This document shows, piece by piece, positions 1 to 8,619 of a stretch of 11,414 bases of DNA (within the stretch, counting starts at the first letter, position 1; each line of letters opens with the position of its first letter). A model generated the notes under the pieces. It was not told where the DNA came from and searched no databases. It was given only the letters and a program-made list of their open reading frames with translations. The position numbers and the translations under genes were made by a program. Origin of the DNA: Pseudomonadota bacterium. Its GTDB lineage: Bacteria; Pseudomonadota; Gammaproteobacteria; Steroidobacterales; Steroidobacteraceae. The stretch lies in contig CANGMU010000056.1 of assembly GCA_947454665.1 (NCBI GenBank), forward strand, positions 1-11,414. The letters run 5' to 3'.

Positions 1-3019
<3,019 letters not shown>

Positions 3020-3023
<4 letters not shown>

Positions 3024-3496
3024 GTCGCGTACCGTTCACCGTGCGCGGCGCCGAAGCGCTGCGCAACGAACTGCGTCGACTGAAGGGCGAGGATCGCCCG
3101 AACGTGATCAAGGCGATCGCCGAGGCGCGTGCCCACGGTGACCTGTCCGAAAACGCGGAATACCATGCCGCGCGCGAGCAGCAGGGTTTCATCGAAGGCC
3201 GCATCGCCGAGATCGAAGGCAAGCTGGGTAACGCCGAGATCATCGACATCACGCAGATGCCGAAGACGGGCAAGGTCATCTTCGGTGCGACGGTCGACCT
3301 CGAGGACGAGGACAGCGGCGCCAAGGTGACCTACCAGATCGTGGGTGAGGACGAGGCCGACATCAAGGCGCACCGCATATCAGTCGGCTCACCGATTGCG
3401 CGTGCGCTCGTCGGCAAGGAAGCGGGTGATGTGGTGGAAGTCACCGCGCCCGGTGGCCGTCGCAGCTACGAGATCGTCGACGTCCGTTATCTCTGA
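3020..3496 (+). CDS. greA: Transcription elongation factor GreA
   Basis: GreA enters the RNA polymerase secondary channel and stimulates cleavage of backtracked transcripts. The protein is 158 residues, the same length as E. coli GreA. It has the N-terminal coiled-coil hairpin (about residues 1-75) with the tip motif GDLSENAEYHAAREQQ, placing the catalytic acidic pair at D41 and E44 exactly as in E. coli. A C-terminal FKBP-like domain follows (about 80-158, ending GRRSYEIVDVRYL). The start is secure: ATG at 3020 overlaps the carB stop codon, and AAGGAG at 3006-3011 sits 8 bases upstream inside carB. Both features point to coupled translation in a carB-greA operon. The next gene is convergent, with only 23 bases between the stop codons. 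Confidence 0.98.
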
Positions 3497-3504
3497 GGAT
3501 GCCA

Positions 3505-3518
3505 GGGGCTGAGGCCCC
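3505..3518. terminator. Weak bidirectional hairpin between convergent genes
   Basis: GGGGC (3505-3509) and GCCCC (3514-3518) form a perfect 5-bp stem around TGAG, in the 23-base gap between greA and the convergent PspC gene. It could serve both transcripts, but no T-run follows on either strand, so it is not a canonical intrinsic terminator. Termination may be Rho-dependent or may rely on collision. Confidence 0.35.
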
Positions 3519-3519
3519 G

Positions 3520-4821
3520 TCAGAGCGTCACGGTGTGCATCGACGCGCCGTGATCCCCGACCAGCTCCTGCAGCCGGTCCAGGATCCAGGGTGCCTGGTT
3601 CACCAGCGCCCAGACCAGCAGCACCACCAGCCCGATCCACAGCAGGCGATCCAGCCGCGTCGCGATCCCGCGGCCCGTGCTGCCTTCCGCATGTCGCCGA
3701 GCACCGCGTCGCGCCATCCCCAAGGGCAGGGTGAGTAGCAGGTAGACCACGAGCAGCACGAGCACGGGTGCCCAGCGACCGTGGTCCAGTTCCAGGGTCC
3801 AGCCGTGCAGGCCGTTCAGCATCTGCCAGCGGTTCCATTCGCCCAGACCAAGGTGTGAGACCAGCAGGCCCAGCGCGACGAAGAACGCGACGAAGAGCAG
3901 GGCGGACAACAGCGTCAGCACCGGCATCGCCGTCGCCGCCACTGCCCGCGATGCGGCGCCGCCTGAGGCGGCAGCCCGTGGTCGACCGCTTTCATCGCGC
4001 GGACCCTTGCGCCGCTTGCGGTCCAGGATGTCGCGCGCATTGAAGGGTTCGCCCTGTACGGCGGCGATCTCTTCCGGCGTGCGTGCGGCGGGCATCACCA
4101 GCAGCAGGGCCAGCCAGATCAGGGCGAACACACCGGTGATCAGCGCGAGCAGCACGAAGGCGAGCCGCACCCAGACGACGTCCACGCCGAACCAGGCTGC
4201 AAAACCGGCGCACACGCCGCCGGCCATGCCTTGCGACGGGATTCGCGACAAAGGCCTGGCGAAACCCGTGCGCGACGTCTTGCTGCCTACCCCGGCCAGC
4301 GCTTTTTCCTCGTCGGTGACCGCGACGGGAACAATGACCAGCATCGCCAGCCAGACGAAGAAGAACACGCCGGTGCTGAACACCAGCAGCAAGAAGCCGA
4401 GTCGGATCCAGGTCACGTCGATGCCGATGTAGGCGGCAAGACCCGTGCAGACGCCGCCTAATTTCGCGCCCTCGCGCAACTTGAACAGCCGTCGACGGGA
4501 GGCAGGGGCGTTATCGGGCTCAGGCGTCGCGCTCTGCGAGCGGTCGTCGGCCTCGGCAGCGCCGCTGCCCACGTCGACGGGGCCCATCTCGTCGAGGATG
4601 TGGGCGATGTCTTCCGACGACACCACGTCACGCTGCGCATCCAGTCTGGCCAGGCACTTGTCCGAGATGGCTTGCTCGAGGTCCGCCAGGATCTCGCTCA
4701 CGTCGGGGTTGCCGGCCAGTCGCGTAGCGGCGATCTGCAGGTAATCCTGCAGGGCCTTGTAGCCGGCCTCGTCGACCTGGAAGGCCCGGCCGTTGAGACT
4801 GATCGTGACGACCTTGCGCAT
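3520..4821 (-). CDS. PspC-domain membrane protein B, two PspC domains plus C-terminal membrane region
   Basis: This 433-residue inner-membrane protein is of the phage-shock-protein C type. Residues 1-80 form a small soluble acidic domain (MRKVVTISLNGRAFQVDEAGY, then SEILADLEQAI). It is followed by two tandem PspC domains: about 109-170, with LGGVCTGLAAYIGID, and about 188-247, with GGVCAGFAAWFGVD. Each contains a hydrophobic membrane span ending in a V(I/M)P motif. A basic, Ala-rich linker (about 265-297) leads to three further hydrophobic stretches near 298-322, 350-369 and 391-408, which the upstream paralogue lacks. I chose the ATG at 4821 because it aligns with the paralogue's N-terminus and has GGGAG at 4834-4830, 8 bases upstream. 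The open frame extends further upstream to 5322, but that part overlaps protein A. PspC proteins are known in membrane-stress responses; the specific role here is inferred. The gene is third in the padR-pspC-pspC operon, 26 bases after protein A. Confidence 0.9.
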   Translation of the reverse strand: MRKVVTISLNGRAFQVDEAGYKALQDYLQIAATRLAGNPDVSEILADLEQAISDKCLARLDAQRDVVSSEDIAHILDEMGPVDVGSGAAEADDRSQSATPEPDNAPASRRRLFKLREGAKLGGVCTGLAAYIGIDVTWIRLGFLLLVFSTGVFFFVWLAMLVIVPVAVTDEEKALAGVGSKTSRTGFARPLSRIPSQGMAGGVCAGFAAWFGVDVVWVRLAFVLLALITGVFALIWLALLLVMPAARTPEEIAAVQGEPFNARDILDRKRRKGPRDESGRPRAAASGGAASRAVAATAMPVLTLLSALLFVAFFVALGLLVSHLGLGEWNRWQMLNGLHGWTLELDHGRWAPVLVLLVVYLLLTLPLGMARRGARRHAEGSTGRGIATRLDRLLWIGLVVLLVWALVNQAPWILDRLQELVGDHGASMHTVTL

Positions 4822-4847
4822 GCTGCTGTCTCCCGTGCCGACCTCGA

Positions 4848-5642
4848 TCAGGCGCCGTTGCCGCGGCGTACCGACGCCCTGTCTTCCGGCGTCCGGGCAG
4901 CAGGCATCAGCAGCAGCAGCGCGAGCCAGACCAGGATCCAGATGCTGCCGGTGAAGACGGACAGACCGACGAAGGCGATGCGCACCAGCACCGGCTCCAC
5001 GTCGAAATACGTGGCGATGCCCGCGCAGACACCTCCGAGCATGCCTTCGCCCGGCAGACGGAAGATCCGATGCACGGGTTGCTTGATGGCGGCGCGCGCT
5101 TCGGCTTTCTGTTCTTCCGTTACTGCGATCGGCACCAGGAACAGCATCGCGAACCAGACGATCGCGAACAGGCCGCCACTCAGGACCGTGACGGCGACGA
5201 ATGCCACGCGCACCAATACCACGTCCACGTCGAGGTAGGCGGCGAGTCCATTGCAGACGCCGCCCAGCTTGCTGCCGCCGTCTTTCAGGCGATAGAGACG
5301 GCGGCGCGCTGTGTTGGCCCACGGCTCATCATCCGGCGCGGTGGTCCCGGTGGCCGAGGCTTCCTCCGTCTTGACCTCGCTGGCCGCTGCCCCTTCGATG
5401 GGGCCGAGCTCGCTGAGGATCGCGGCCACCTCTTCGGCGCTGACCACGTTCTTGTGCGAGCCCAGCGATTCTTGGCATTTCTCACCGATGGCGTGCTCGA
5501 GGTCGGACAGGATTTCCGCCGCGTCCGGATCGCCATCGAGGCGTGCCGCAGCGCGCTCGAGATAACGACTCAGCGCTTCATACCCGGCCTCGTCGACCTG
5601 GTAAGCCGTTCCATGGAGATCGATCGTGATGACCTTGCGCAT
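4848..5642 (-). CDS. PspC-domain membrane protein A, two PspC domains
   Basis: This 264-residue predicted inner-membrane protein is paralogous to the downstream gene. Residues 1-80 are the same small N-terminal domain (MRKVITIDLHGTAYQVDEAGY, AAEILSDLEHAI). A low-complexity acidic linker (about 83-110) follows. The first PspC domain spans about 114-175 (KLGGVCNGLAAYLDVD) and the second about 191-249 (MLGGVCAGIATYFDVE), each with a strongly hydrophobic helix ending in (V/M)P-A. The protein then ends shortly after the second span, without the extra membrane helices of protein B. The start is ATG at 5642. It lies 2 bases after the padR TGA (TGACGATG) and has no strong Shine-Dalgarno sequence, so translation is probably coupled to padR. 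A longer open frame begins at 5774 but overlaps padR. The likely role is membrane-stress sensing or stabilisation, known for the family and inferred here. Confidence 0.9.
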   Translation of the reverse strand: MRKVITIDLHGTAYQVDEAGYEALSRYLERAAARLDGDPDAAEILSDLEHAIGEKCQESLGSHKNVVSAEEVAAILSELGPIEGAAASEVKTEEASATGTTAPDDEPWANTARRRLYRLKDGGSKLGGVCNGLAAYLDVDVVLVRVAFVAVTVLSGGLFAIVWFAMLFLVPIAVTEEQKAEARAAIKQPVHRIFRLPGEGMLGGVCAGIATYFDVEPVLVRIAFVGLSVFTGSIWILVWLALLLLMPAARTPEDRASVRRGNGA

Positions 5643-5644
5643 CG

Positions 5645-5917
5645 TCAGTGTTCCAGCTGTCTTAGGGTGTCGTTGAGATGCTGCCAATAGCCTTTCAACA
5701 CGGCGAGTGCCGCGCGACCGGCATCGGTCAGGGAGTAATACTTGCGGGGCGGGCCGCTGTCGGATTCCTGCCACTGGTACTCGACCAGCCCCTCGCGCCG
5801 CAAGCGGGAGAGCAGGGGATACAGGGTCCCTTCCTGAGTCGCGAATTCCGTGCCGGACAGGCGTCTTAGCATGTCCGCGACATAGAGCTTGTCCGCTTCG
5901 ACGAGCTGCAGGATCAC
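5645..5917 (-). CDS. PadR-family transcriptional regulator (N-terminus uncertain)
   Basis: This is a winged-helix repressor of the PadR family. Visible are the DNA-binding core LYVADMLRRLSGTEFATQEGTLYPLLSRLRREGLV, the wing (ESDSGPPRKYYSLTDAGR) and a short C-terminal dimerisation helix (ALAVLKGYWQHLNDTLRQL). The coordinates use the most upstream conventional start codon, GTG at 5917 (90 aa). This is probably too short: the open frame continues to a TAG at 5986-5984 and encodes KFTPIRKGLLEF, the typical first helix of PadR proteins, but with no ATG, GTG or TTG. An ACG at 5977 with AAGG 9 bases upstream would give a 110-residue protein of normal family length. The gene is first in an operon with two PspC genes and lies downstream of a promoter with an inverted-repeat operator, which suggests autorepression. 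Some PadR proteins respond to small ligands; no inducer can be inferred here. Confidence 0.88.
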   Translation of the reverse strand: MILQLVEADKLYVADMLRRLSGTEFATQEGTLYPLLSRLRREGLVEYQWQESDSGPPRKYYSLTDAGRAALAVLKGYWQHLNDTLRQLEH

Positions 5918-5982
5918 GAACTCCAGCAGTCCTTTGCGGATCGGTGTGAACTTGTCGGTGGGTTCGCGTGTGTTCGTGGGAA

Positions 5983-6006
5983 GCTACCTTGTGAAAGAAA
6001 GGTAGC
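5983..6006. promoter_or_regulatory. Inverted-repeat operator, probably bound by the PadR regulator
   Basis: GCTACCTT (5983-5990) and AAGGTAGC (5999-6006) are perfect 8-bp inverted arms around an 8-base spacer. The arm centres are 16 bp apart, about one and a half helical turns. The dyad covers the predicted -10 and transcription start of the padR operon. Known PadR-family operators are dyads with a comparable central spacer (for example ATGT-N8-ACAT), so self-repression is the simplest reading. The same arm also supplies the AAGG that could serve as a ribosome-binding site. Confidence 0.65.
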
Positions 6007-6027
6007 GGAGGCTGGAAAGGGCGTCAA
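5999..6027 (-). promoter_or_regulatory. Predicted sigma-70-type promoter of the padR-pspC operon
   Basis: On the minus strand, TTGACG (6027-6022, five of six matches to the -35 consensus) is separated by exactly 17 bases from TACCTT (6004-5999, a -10 with the conserved T, A and final T). This places the transcription start near 5992, upstream of the padR reading frame. The -10 hexamer lies inside one arm of the inverted repeat at 5983-6006, so a bound regulator would exclude RNA polymerase. No transcript data are available here. Confidence 0.6.
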
Positions 6028-6028
6028 G

Positions 6029-6046
6029 CCCCGCCGTCCAGCGGGG
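6029..6046 (-). terminator. Hairpin after the TonB-receptor gene
   Basis: CCCCGC (6029-6034) and GCGGGG (6041-6046) form a perfect 6-bp GC stem with a 6-base loop, starting 17 bases past the receptor stop codon. On the minus strand it is followed by CTTGACG rather than a clear T-run, so it is a weak terminator candidate. It abuts the -35 box of the padR operon and may help keep receptor transcription from running into that operon. Confidence 0.4.
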
Positions 6047-6063
6047 AGGCTGACGACCGCGGG

Positions 6064-8133
6064 TCAGAAGGCGACTTTCACGCCCACGCGCACAGTCCTC
6101 GGTTCCTCGGCGCGCGACATGCGGGTGGTGATCTGTGTGCCCGGCGCCGAGATCCCCGGCACGAAGCTCGGGTAGTAATAGACGATGTCCTTGCCGTTCG
6201 CGTCGAGCACGTTCAATACCTCGCCGTAGGCGGTCAGGCGGCCGATCTTGTATGCCAGGCGCAGGTTCAGCATCACTTCCGCGTCTGCCTGCTGCGTGCC
6301 GCTGGGGACCAGCGGATAGCTGCCCAGATACCGCAGGCGGGTGCTGGCCTCCCAGCGTCCCTTGATCGCCGAGGCGCCGAATTCCCCGGCACTTCGCACT
6401 GAACCCTCGACGTTGCGTCCTTCGCGGCGCCCGAAAACCGGATCGCCTGCGACGTAGTCCGGGTCCTGCTGCAAAGTGCCGTAACCGGCCTTGCTGCGCG
6501 TATAGACCGCATCGAGACCGAGCCAGGTCACTGGCCGCCAGAAGGCGACCAGCTCATAGCCTTCGCGCTTCGCACCGGCCTTGGGTTCCACGGTGTTGGA
6601 GTCGCCGACGAAAACAAGCTCGCTGCTGACATTCAGCCACCAATAGGCGGCAGAGAGCTTGAGGCCACCGATTTCGAGGCGCGCCCCGGTCTCATACCCC
6701 GTTCCCAGCGATAGCCCGGGAACGCCGGCATCCGGGTTCACGATGCCGCGCGCGTCGTTGGAATGCTGGCCCTGGCCCCAGTTGGCATAGAGCTCCAGGT
6801 TCGGACTGACCACGAAGGCTGCACCGAGCTTTGGCGAGGCCTGCCGCGCCGTGGCGGTGCCGGAAGACGACGCAGAGGACGAATTCGGCAGCAGCCCGAC
6901 ATCGAAATGAAAGAGGTCGCCGCGCAGACCCGCGTTCACCCGCAGCCGGTCGTTCGGGTGCCACACCGCTTCGGTGAAGGCGGACACCGAGCCCTCGTTC
7001 ACGCTGTTCTCGCTGATGTTCTCGATATAGGCGGTCTGGTCCGTGTGGCTGACACCGACCCGGGCGATGTCGTCGTAGCGCAATTCGCTGCCGACCCGCA
7101 GTTCCCAGCGCGTCGTCGACACGAGCGTGCCTTCCGCGCGCCCGCCGAAGGTGAAACGCCGGTCGAACTGGTGAATCTGGTAGTCGTAGGTCGGGTCCGA
7201 AAGCATGTCCCAGTCATAGAACTGCGCGTAGGCATTCGCCTGCCAGCGCGGGCCTTTCAGTTCGGAATTGAGGATCCACCGCGTCGTGTGTCCGGTCGCC
7301 GTGCGGTCCAGCGAACAGTAGGCTGTCGGGCAGGTGGACGTGCCGATGGCGATCTCGGGGCTCTGCTCGGTCGGATGCCAGGTGGCTTCGTACCCGGAGA
7401 GGCTGGTTCGCAGGGTGCCGAACGACAGCGGCAGGACGTACTTGGCCCAGAACGAACCGTGCTTCAAGGCTTCGGGTTCCTGCCAGGGACCGTCATAAGT
7501 CTTCAGCTGACCCATGGCGGTGAGCTCGCCGCCGCCGACCGCGACGCTGCCACCGCCGGCGATCCGTCCCCAGCCGTACTGGCCGGTCTCGACGGCGAGG
7601 AAGCGGTGCTCCAGCCGGTCGACCGTGTGCATGAATGACGCACCGGCCATCGAGAACTCGCCGATGTCGGCCCGGTACGGGCCCTTCCGGTAGTCGATCC
7701 GGTCGACCACCTCCGGAATCAGCCCGTTGACGTCCAGATACCCCTGTCCATGGCCGTGCGTGCGCAGGTTCCAGGGCACGCCATCTACATACGCCGTGAA
7801 GTCGGTGCCGTGGTCCAGGTTGATGCCGCGCAGGAAGTACTGGTTCGCCTTGCCGCTGCCAGAGTGCTGCGCCGCGATAAGCCCGGGGACCGATTCCAGC
7901 AGCTCGGCAACGCGGAGCATCGGTCGGACGGAAAGGTCTGCGCCGGCGATGCTGCCTTCGCTCGCAGCCCCCGCTGATCCGATCAGATGAGCTTCGCGGC
8001 CGAAGATGATGACTTCTTCGAGGCCCTGGCTGTCGCCGACGCCGTCAGCCGCTGAAAGGGGGGGGGTGGCCAGGGTGCCGCAAAGCAGGCTGGAGGCAGT
8101 GAGGCAGCGGGCGAGCAGCTGAGGGCGGGACAT
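6064..8133 (-). CDS. TonB-dependent outer-membrane receptor, ligand unknown
   Basis: The 689-residue precursor of an outer-membrane active transporter is complete. It has a signal peptide (hydrophobic LLARCLTASSLLCGTLA, likely cleavage near PLSA|ADG, residues 28-29), then a TonB-box-like EEVIIFG (39-45). The N-terminal plug domain (about 60-170) carries RVAELLESVPGLIA, FLRGINLDHGTDF, VDGVPWNLRTHGHGQGY and DRIDYRKGPYRADIG. The rest is a beta-barrel rich in alternating aromatic strands and ending in the outer-membrane signature VRVGVKVAF. An extracellular loop carries CPTAYC, a possible disulfide. I start at ATG 8133; a TTG at 8145 in the same frame is possible but would put four residues before the signal sequence. 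A GGA 7 bases upstream of the ATG is the only ribosome-site candidate and falls in a hairpin. No TonB, ExbB, ExbD or dedicated regulator lies nearby. The His motif THGHGQGY in the plug hints at a metal or metal chelate, but that is speculation. Confidence 0.93.
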   Translation of the reverse strand: MSRPQLLARCLTASSLLCGTLATPPLSAADGVGDSQGLEEVIIFGREAHLIGSAGAASEGSIAGADLSVRPMLRVAELLESVPGLIAAQHSGSGKANQYFLRGINLDHGTDFTAYVDGVPWNLRTHGHGQGYLDVNGLIPEVVDRIDYRKGPYRADIGEFSMAGASFMHTVDRLEHRFLAVETGQYGWGRIAGGGSVAVGGGELTAMGQLKTYDGPWQEPEALKHGSFWAKYVLPLSFGTLRTSLSGYEATWHPTEQSPEIAIGTSTCPTAYCSLDRTATGHTTRWILNSELKGPRWQANAYAQFYDWDMLSDPTYDYQIHQFDRRFTFGGRAEGTLVSTTRWELRVGSELRYDDIARVGVSHTDQTAYIENISENSVNEGSVSAFTEAVWHPNDRLRVNAGLRGDLFHFDVGLLPNSSSASSSGTATARQASPKLGAAFVVSPNLELYANWGQGQHSNDARGIVNPDAGVPGLSLGTGYETGARLEIGGLKLSAAYWWLNVSSELVFVGDSNTVEPKAGAKREGYELVAFWRPVTWLGLDAVYTRSKAGYGTLQQDPDYVAGDPVFGRREGRNVEGSVRSAGEFGASAIKGRWEASTRLRYLGSYPLVPSGTQQADAEVMLNLRLAYKIGRLTAYGEVLNVLDANGKDIVYYYPSFVPGISAPGTQITTRMSRAEEPRTVRVGVKVAF
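8058..8066 (-). repeat. Homopolymeric tract of nine C in the receptor's signal-peptide codons
   Basis: Nine consecutive G on the plus strand (nine C on the coding strand) encode part of A-T-P-P-L at residues 22-26 of the TonB-dependent receptor. The tract is in frame at nine. Losing one base brings a TGA after 49 residues, and gaining one brings a TGA after 29 residues. It is the longest single-base run I noticed in the window. Confidence 0.9.
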
Positions 8134-8140
8134 CGGCGGA

Positions 8141-8168
8141 TCCAATGACAGGTCGTGTCACCATTGGA
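8141..8168 (-). promoter_or_regulatory. Hairpin over the receptor's ribosome-binding site
   Basis: On the coding (minus) strand, TCCAA-TGG-TGACA-CGACC-TGTCA-TTGGA folds into two stacked 5-bp stems with a 3-base bulge and a 5-base loop, ending 7 bases before the ATG. The final TTGGA contains the only Shine-Dalgarno-like bases, so the hairpin would block ribosome entry. The core TGACA-N5-TGTCA (8146-8160) could equally be a protein-binding dyad. Confidence 0.45.
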
Positions 8169-8177
8169 CCCGCACCA

Positions 8178-8258
8178 GGGACGAAAGTCCCCAGTTAAAC
8201 CGTTGGGAACGGGTTATCGGTTCGTTAACGCCCTGTTAACGGCCGCTTCCGGCCCGTT
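8178..8258 (-). promoter_or_regulatory. Structured spacer between yhbY and the receptor gene
   Basis: This stretch without a gene holds several small dyads. GGGAC-TTTC-GTCCC (8191-8178, minus strand) is a perfect 5-bp stem. AACCCGTT-CCC-AACGGTT (8215-8198) is a 7-bp stem with one bulge. Two palindromic GTTAAC sites lie at 8224-8229 and 8235-8240, 11 bp apart, with related GTT starts at 8202 and 8213. I find no convincing -35/-10 pair for the receptor, so it may have a poorly conserved promoter here or read-through from yhbY. I recognise no known riboswitch consensus; in particular there is no GCCACTG-like cobalamin box. Confidence 0.35.
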
Positions 8259-8267
8259 TCAGGCCGG
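8249..8267 (-). terminator. Hairpin spanning the yhbY stop codon
   Basis: CCGGCC (8249-8254) and GGCCGG (8262-8267) are perfect 6-bp inverted arms around a 7-base loop that contains the yhbY TGA. On the minus strand the bases after the stem are AAGCGGCC, with no T-run. This is therefore a weak or non-classical terminator, or part of the receptor leader structure. Confidence 0.35.
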
Positions 8268-8555
8268 CAGGACGATTTTCGGCAGTTCGGCGTTCGGCCG
8301 GTAGAGGATCGCGACATGGCCGATCCGGTTCACCAGCGCCGAATCGGTCCGCGTGGCGAGGTCGGCCAAGGCCGCGTCGCGCTCTTCGCGCGGCAGGCCC
8401 GGCAGGCGGACCTTGATGAGCTCATGGTCAGCGAGAGCCCGCACCGTTTCCGCGACGACGCCATCGCTGACGCCCGCGTTTCCGATCAGGATCACCGGCT
8501 TCAGCAGGTGGGCGAGGCCGCGCAGGTGGCGGCGTTGTTTTTCGGTAAGCTGCAC
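8259..8555 (-). CDS. yhbY: YhbY-type ribosome-associated RNA-binding protein (CRM domain)
   Basis: This is a single-domain CRS1-YhbY (CRM) RNA-binding protein associated with pre-50S ribosomal particles, inferred to help ribosome assembly. The 98-residue form starting at GTG 8555 matches E. coli YhbY (97 aa) from end to end: LTEKQRRHLRGLAHLLKPVILIGNAGVSDGVV, HELIKV, then HVAILYRP near the C-terminus. The RNA-binding GxxG loop is G25-N-A-G28. The open frame runs upstream to 8660, including an ATG at 8621 that would give 120 aa. Those extra residues match nothing in the family and would overlap the ftsH start, so I prefer GTG. No clear Shine-Dalgarno precedes it. A -10-like TACACT lies 6 bases upstream, so the message may be leaderless. 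The gene is divergent from ftsH; in E. coli rlmE sits between yhbY and ftsH. Confidence 0.92.
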   Translation of the reverse strand: MQLTEKQRRHLRGLAHLLKPVILIGNAGVSDGVVAETVRALADHELIKVRLPGLPREERDAALADLATRTDSALVNRIGHVAILYRPNAELPKIVLPA

Positions 8556-8619
8556 CCATGTAGTGTAAGCCGCGACTGGATTGCTGGCGACCGCTTTGTC
8601 ATTGGTGTAGCGTGACTTC

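Noticed and set aside
4822..5322. Upstream extension of PspC protein B to a 600-residue protein
   Set aside because: The extra region overlaps protein A in another frame and reads as Arg-rich noise. The paralogue alignment and a GGGAG site fix the start at 4821.
6763..7638. A 291-codon open frame on the plus strand, opposite the TonB-receptor gene
   Set aside because: The receptor frame shows a signal peptide, plug and barrel signature, whereas the antisense translation is compositionally biased and matches nothing known.
8146..8258. Cobalamin or TPP riboswitch upstream of the TonB-receptor gene
   Set aside because: The leader is only about 110 bases and I find no cobalamin-box-like GCCACTG or THI-box sequence. 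The hairpins present do not match those known folds.
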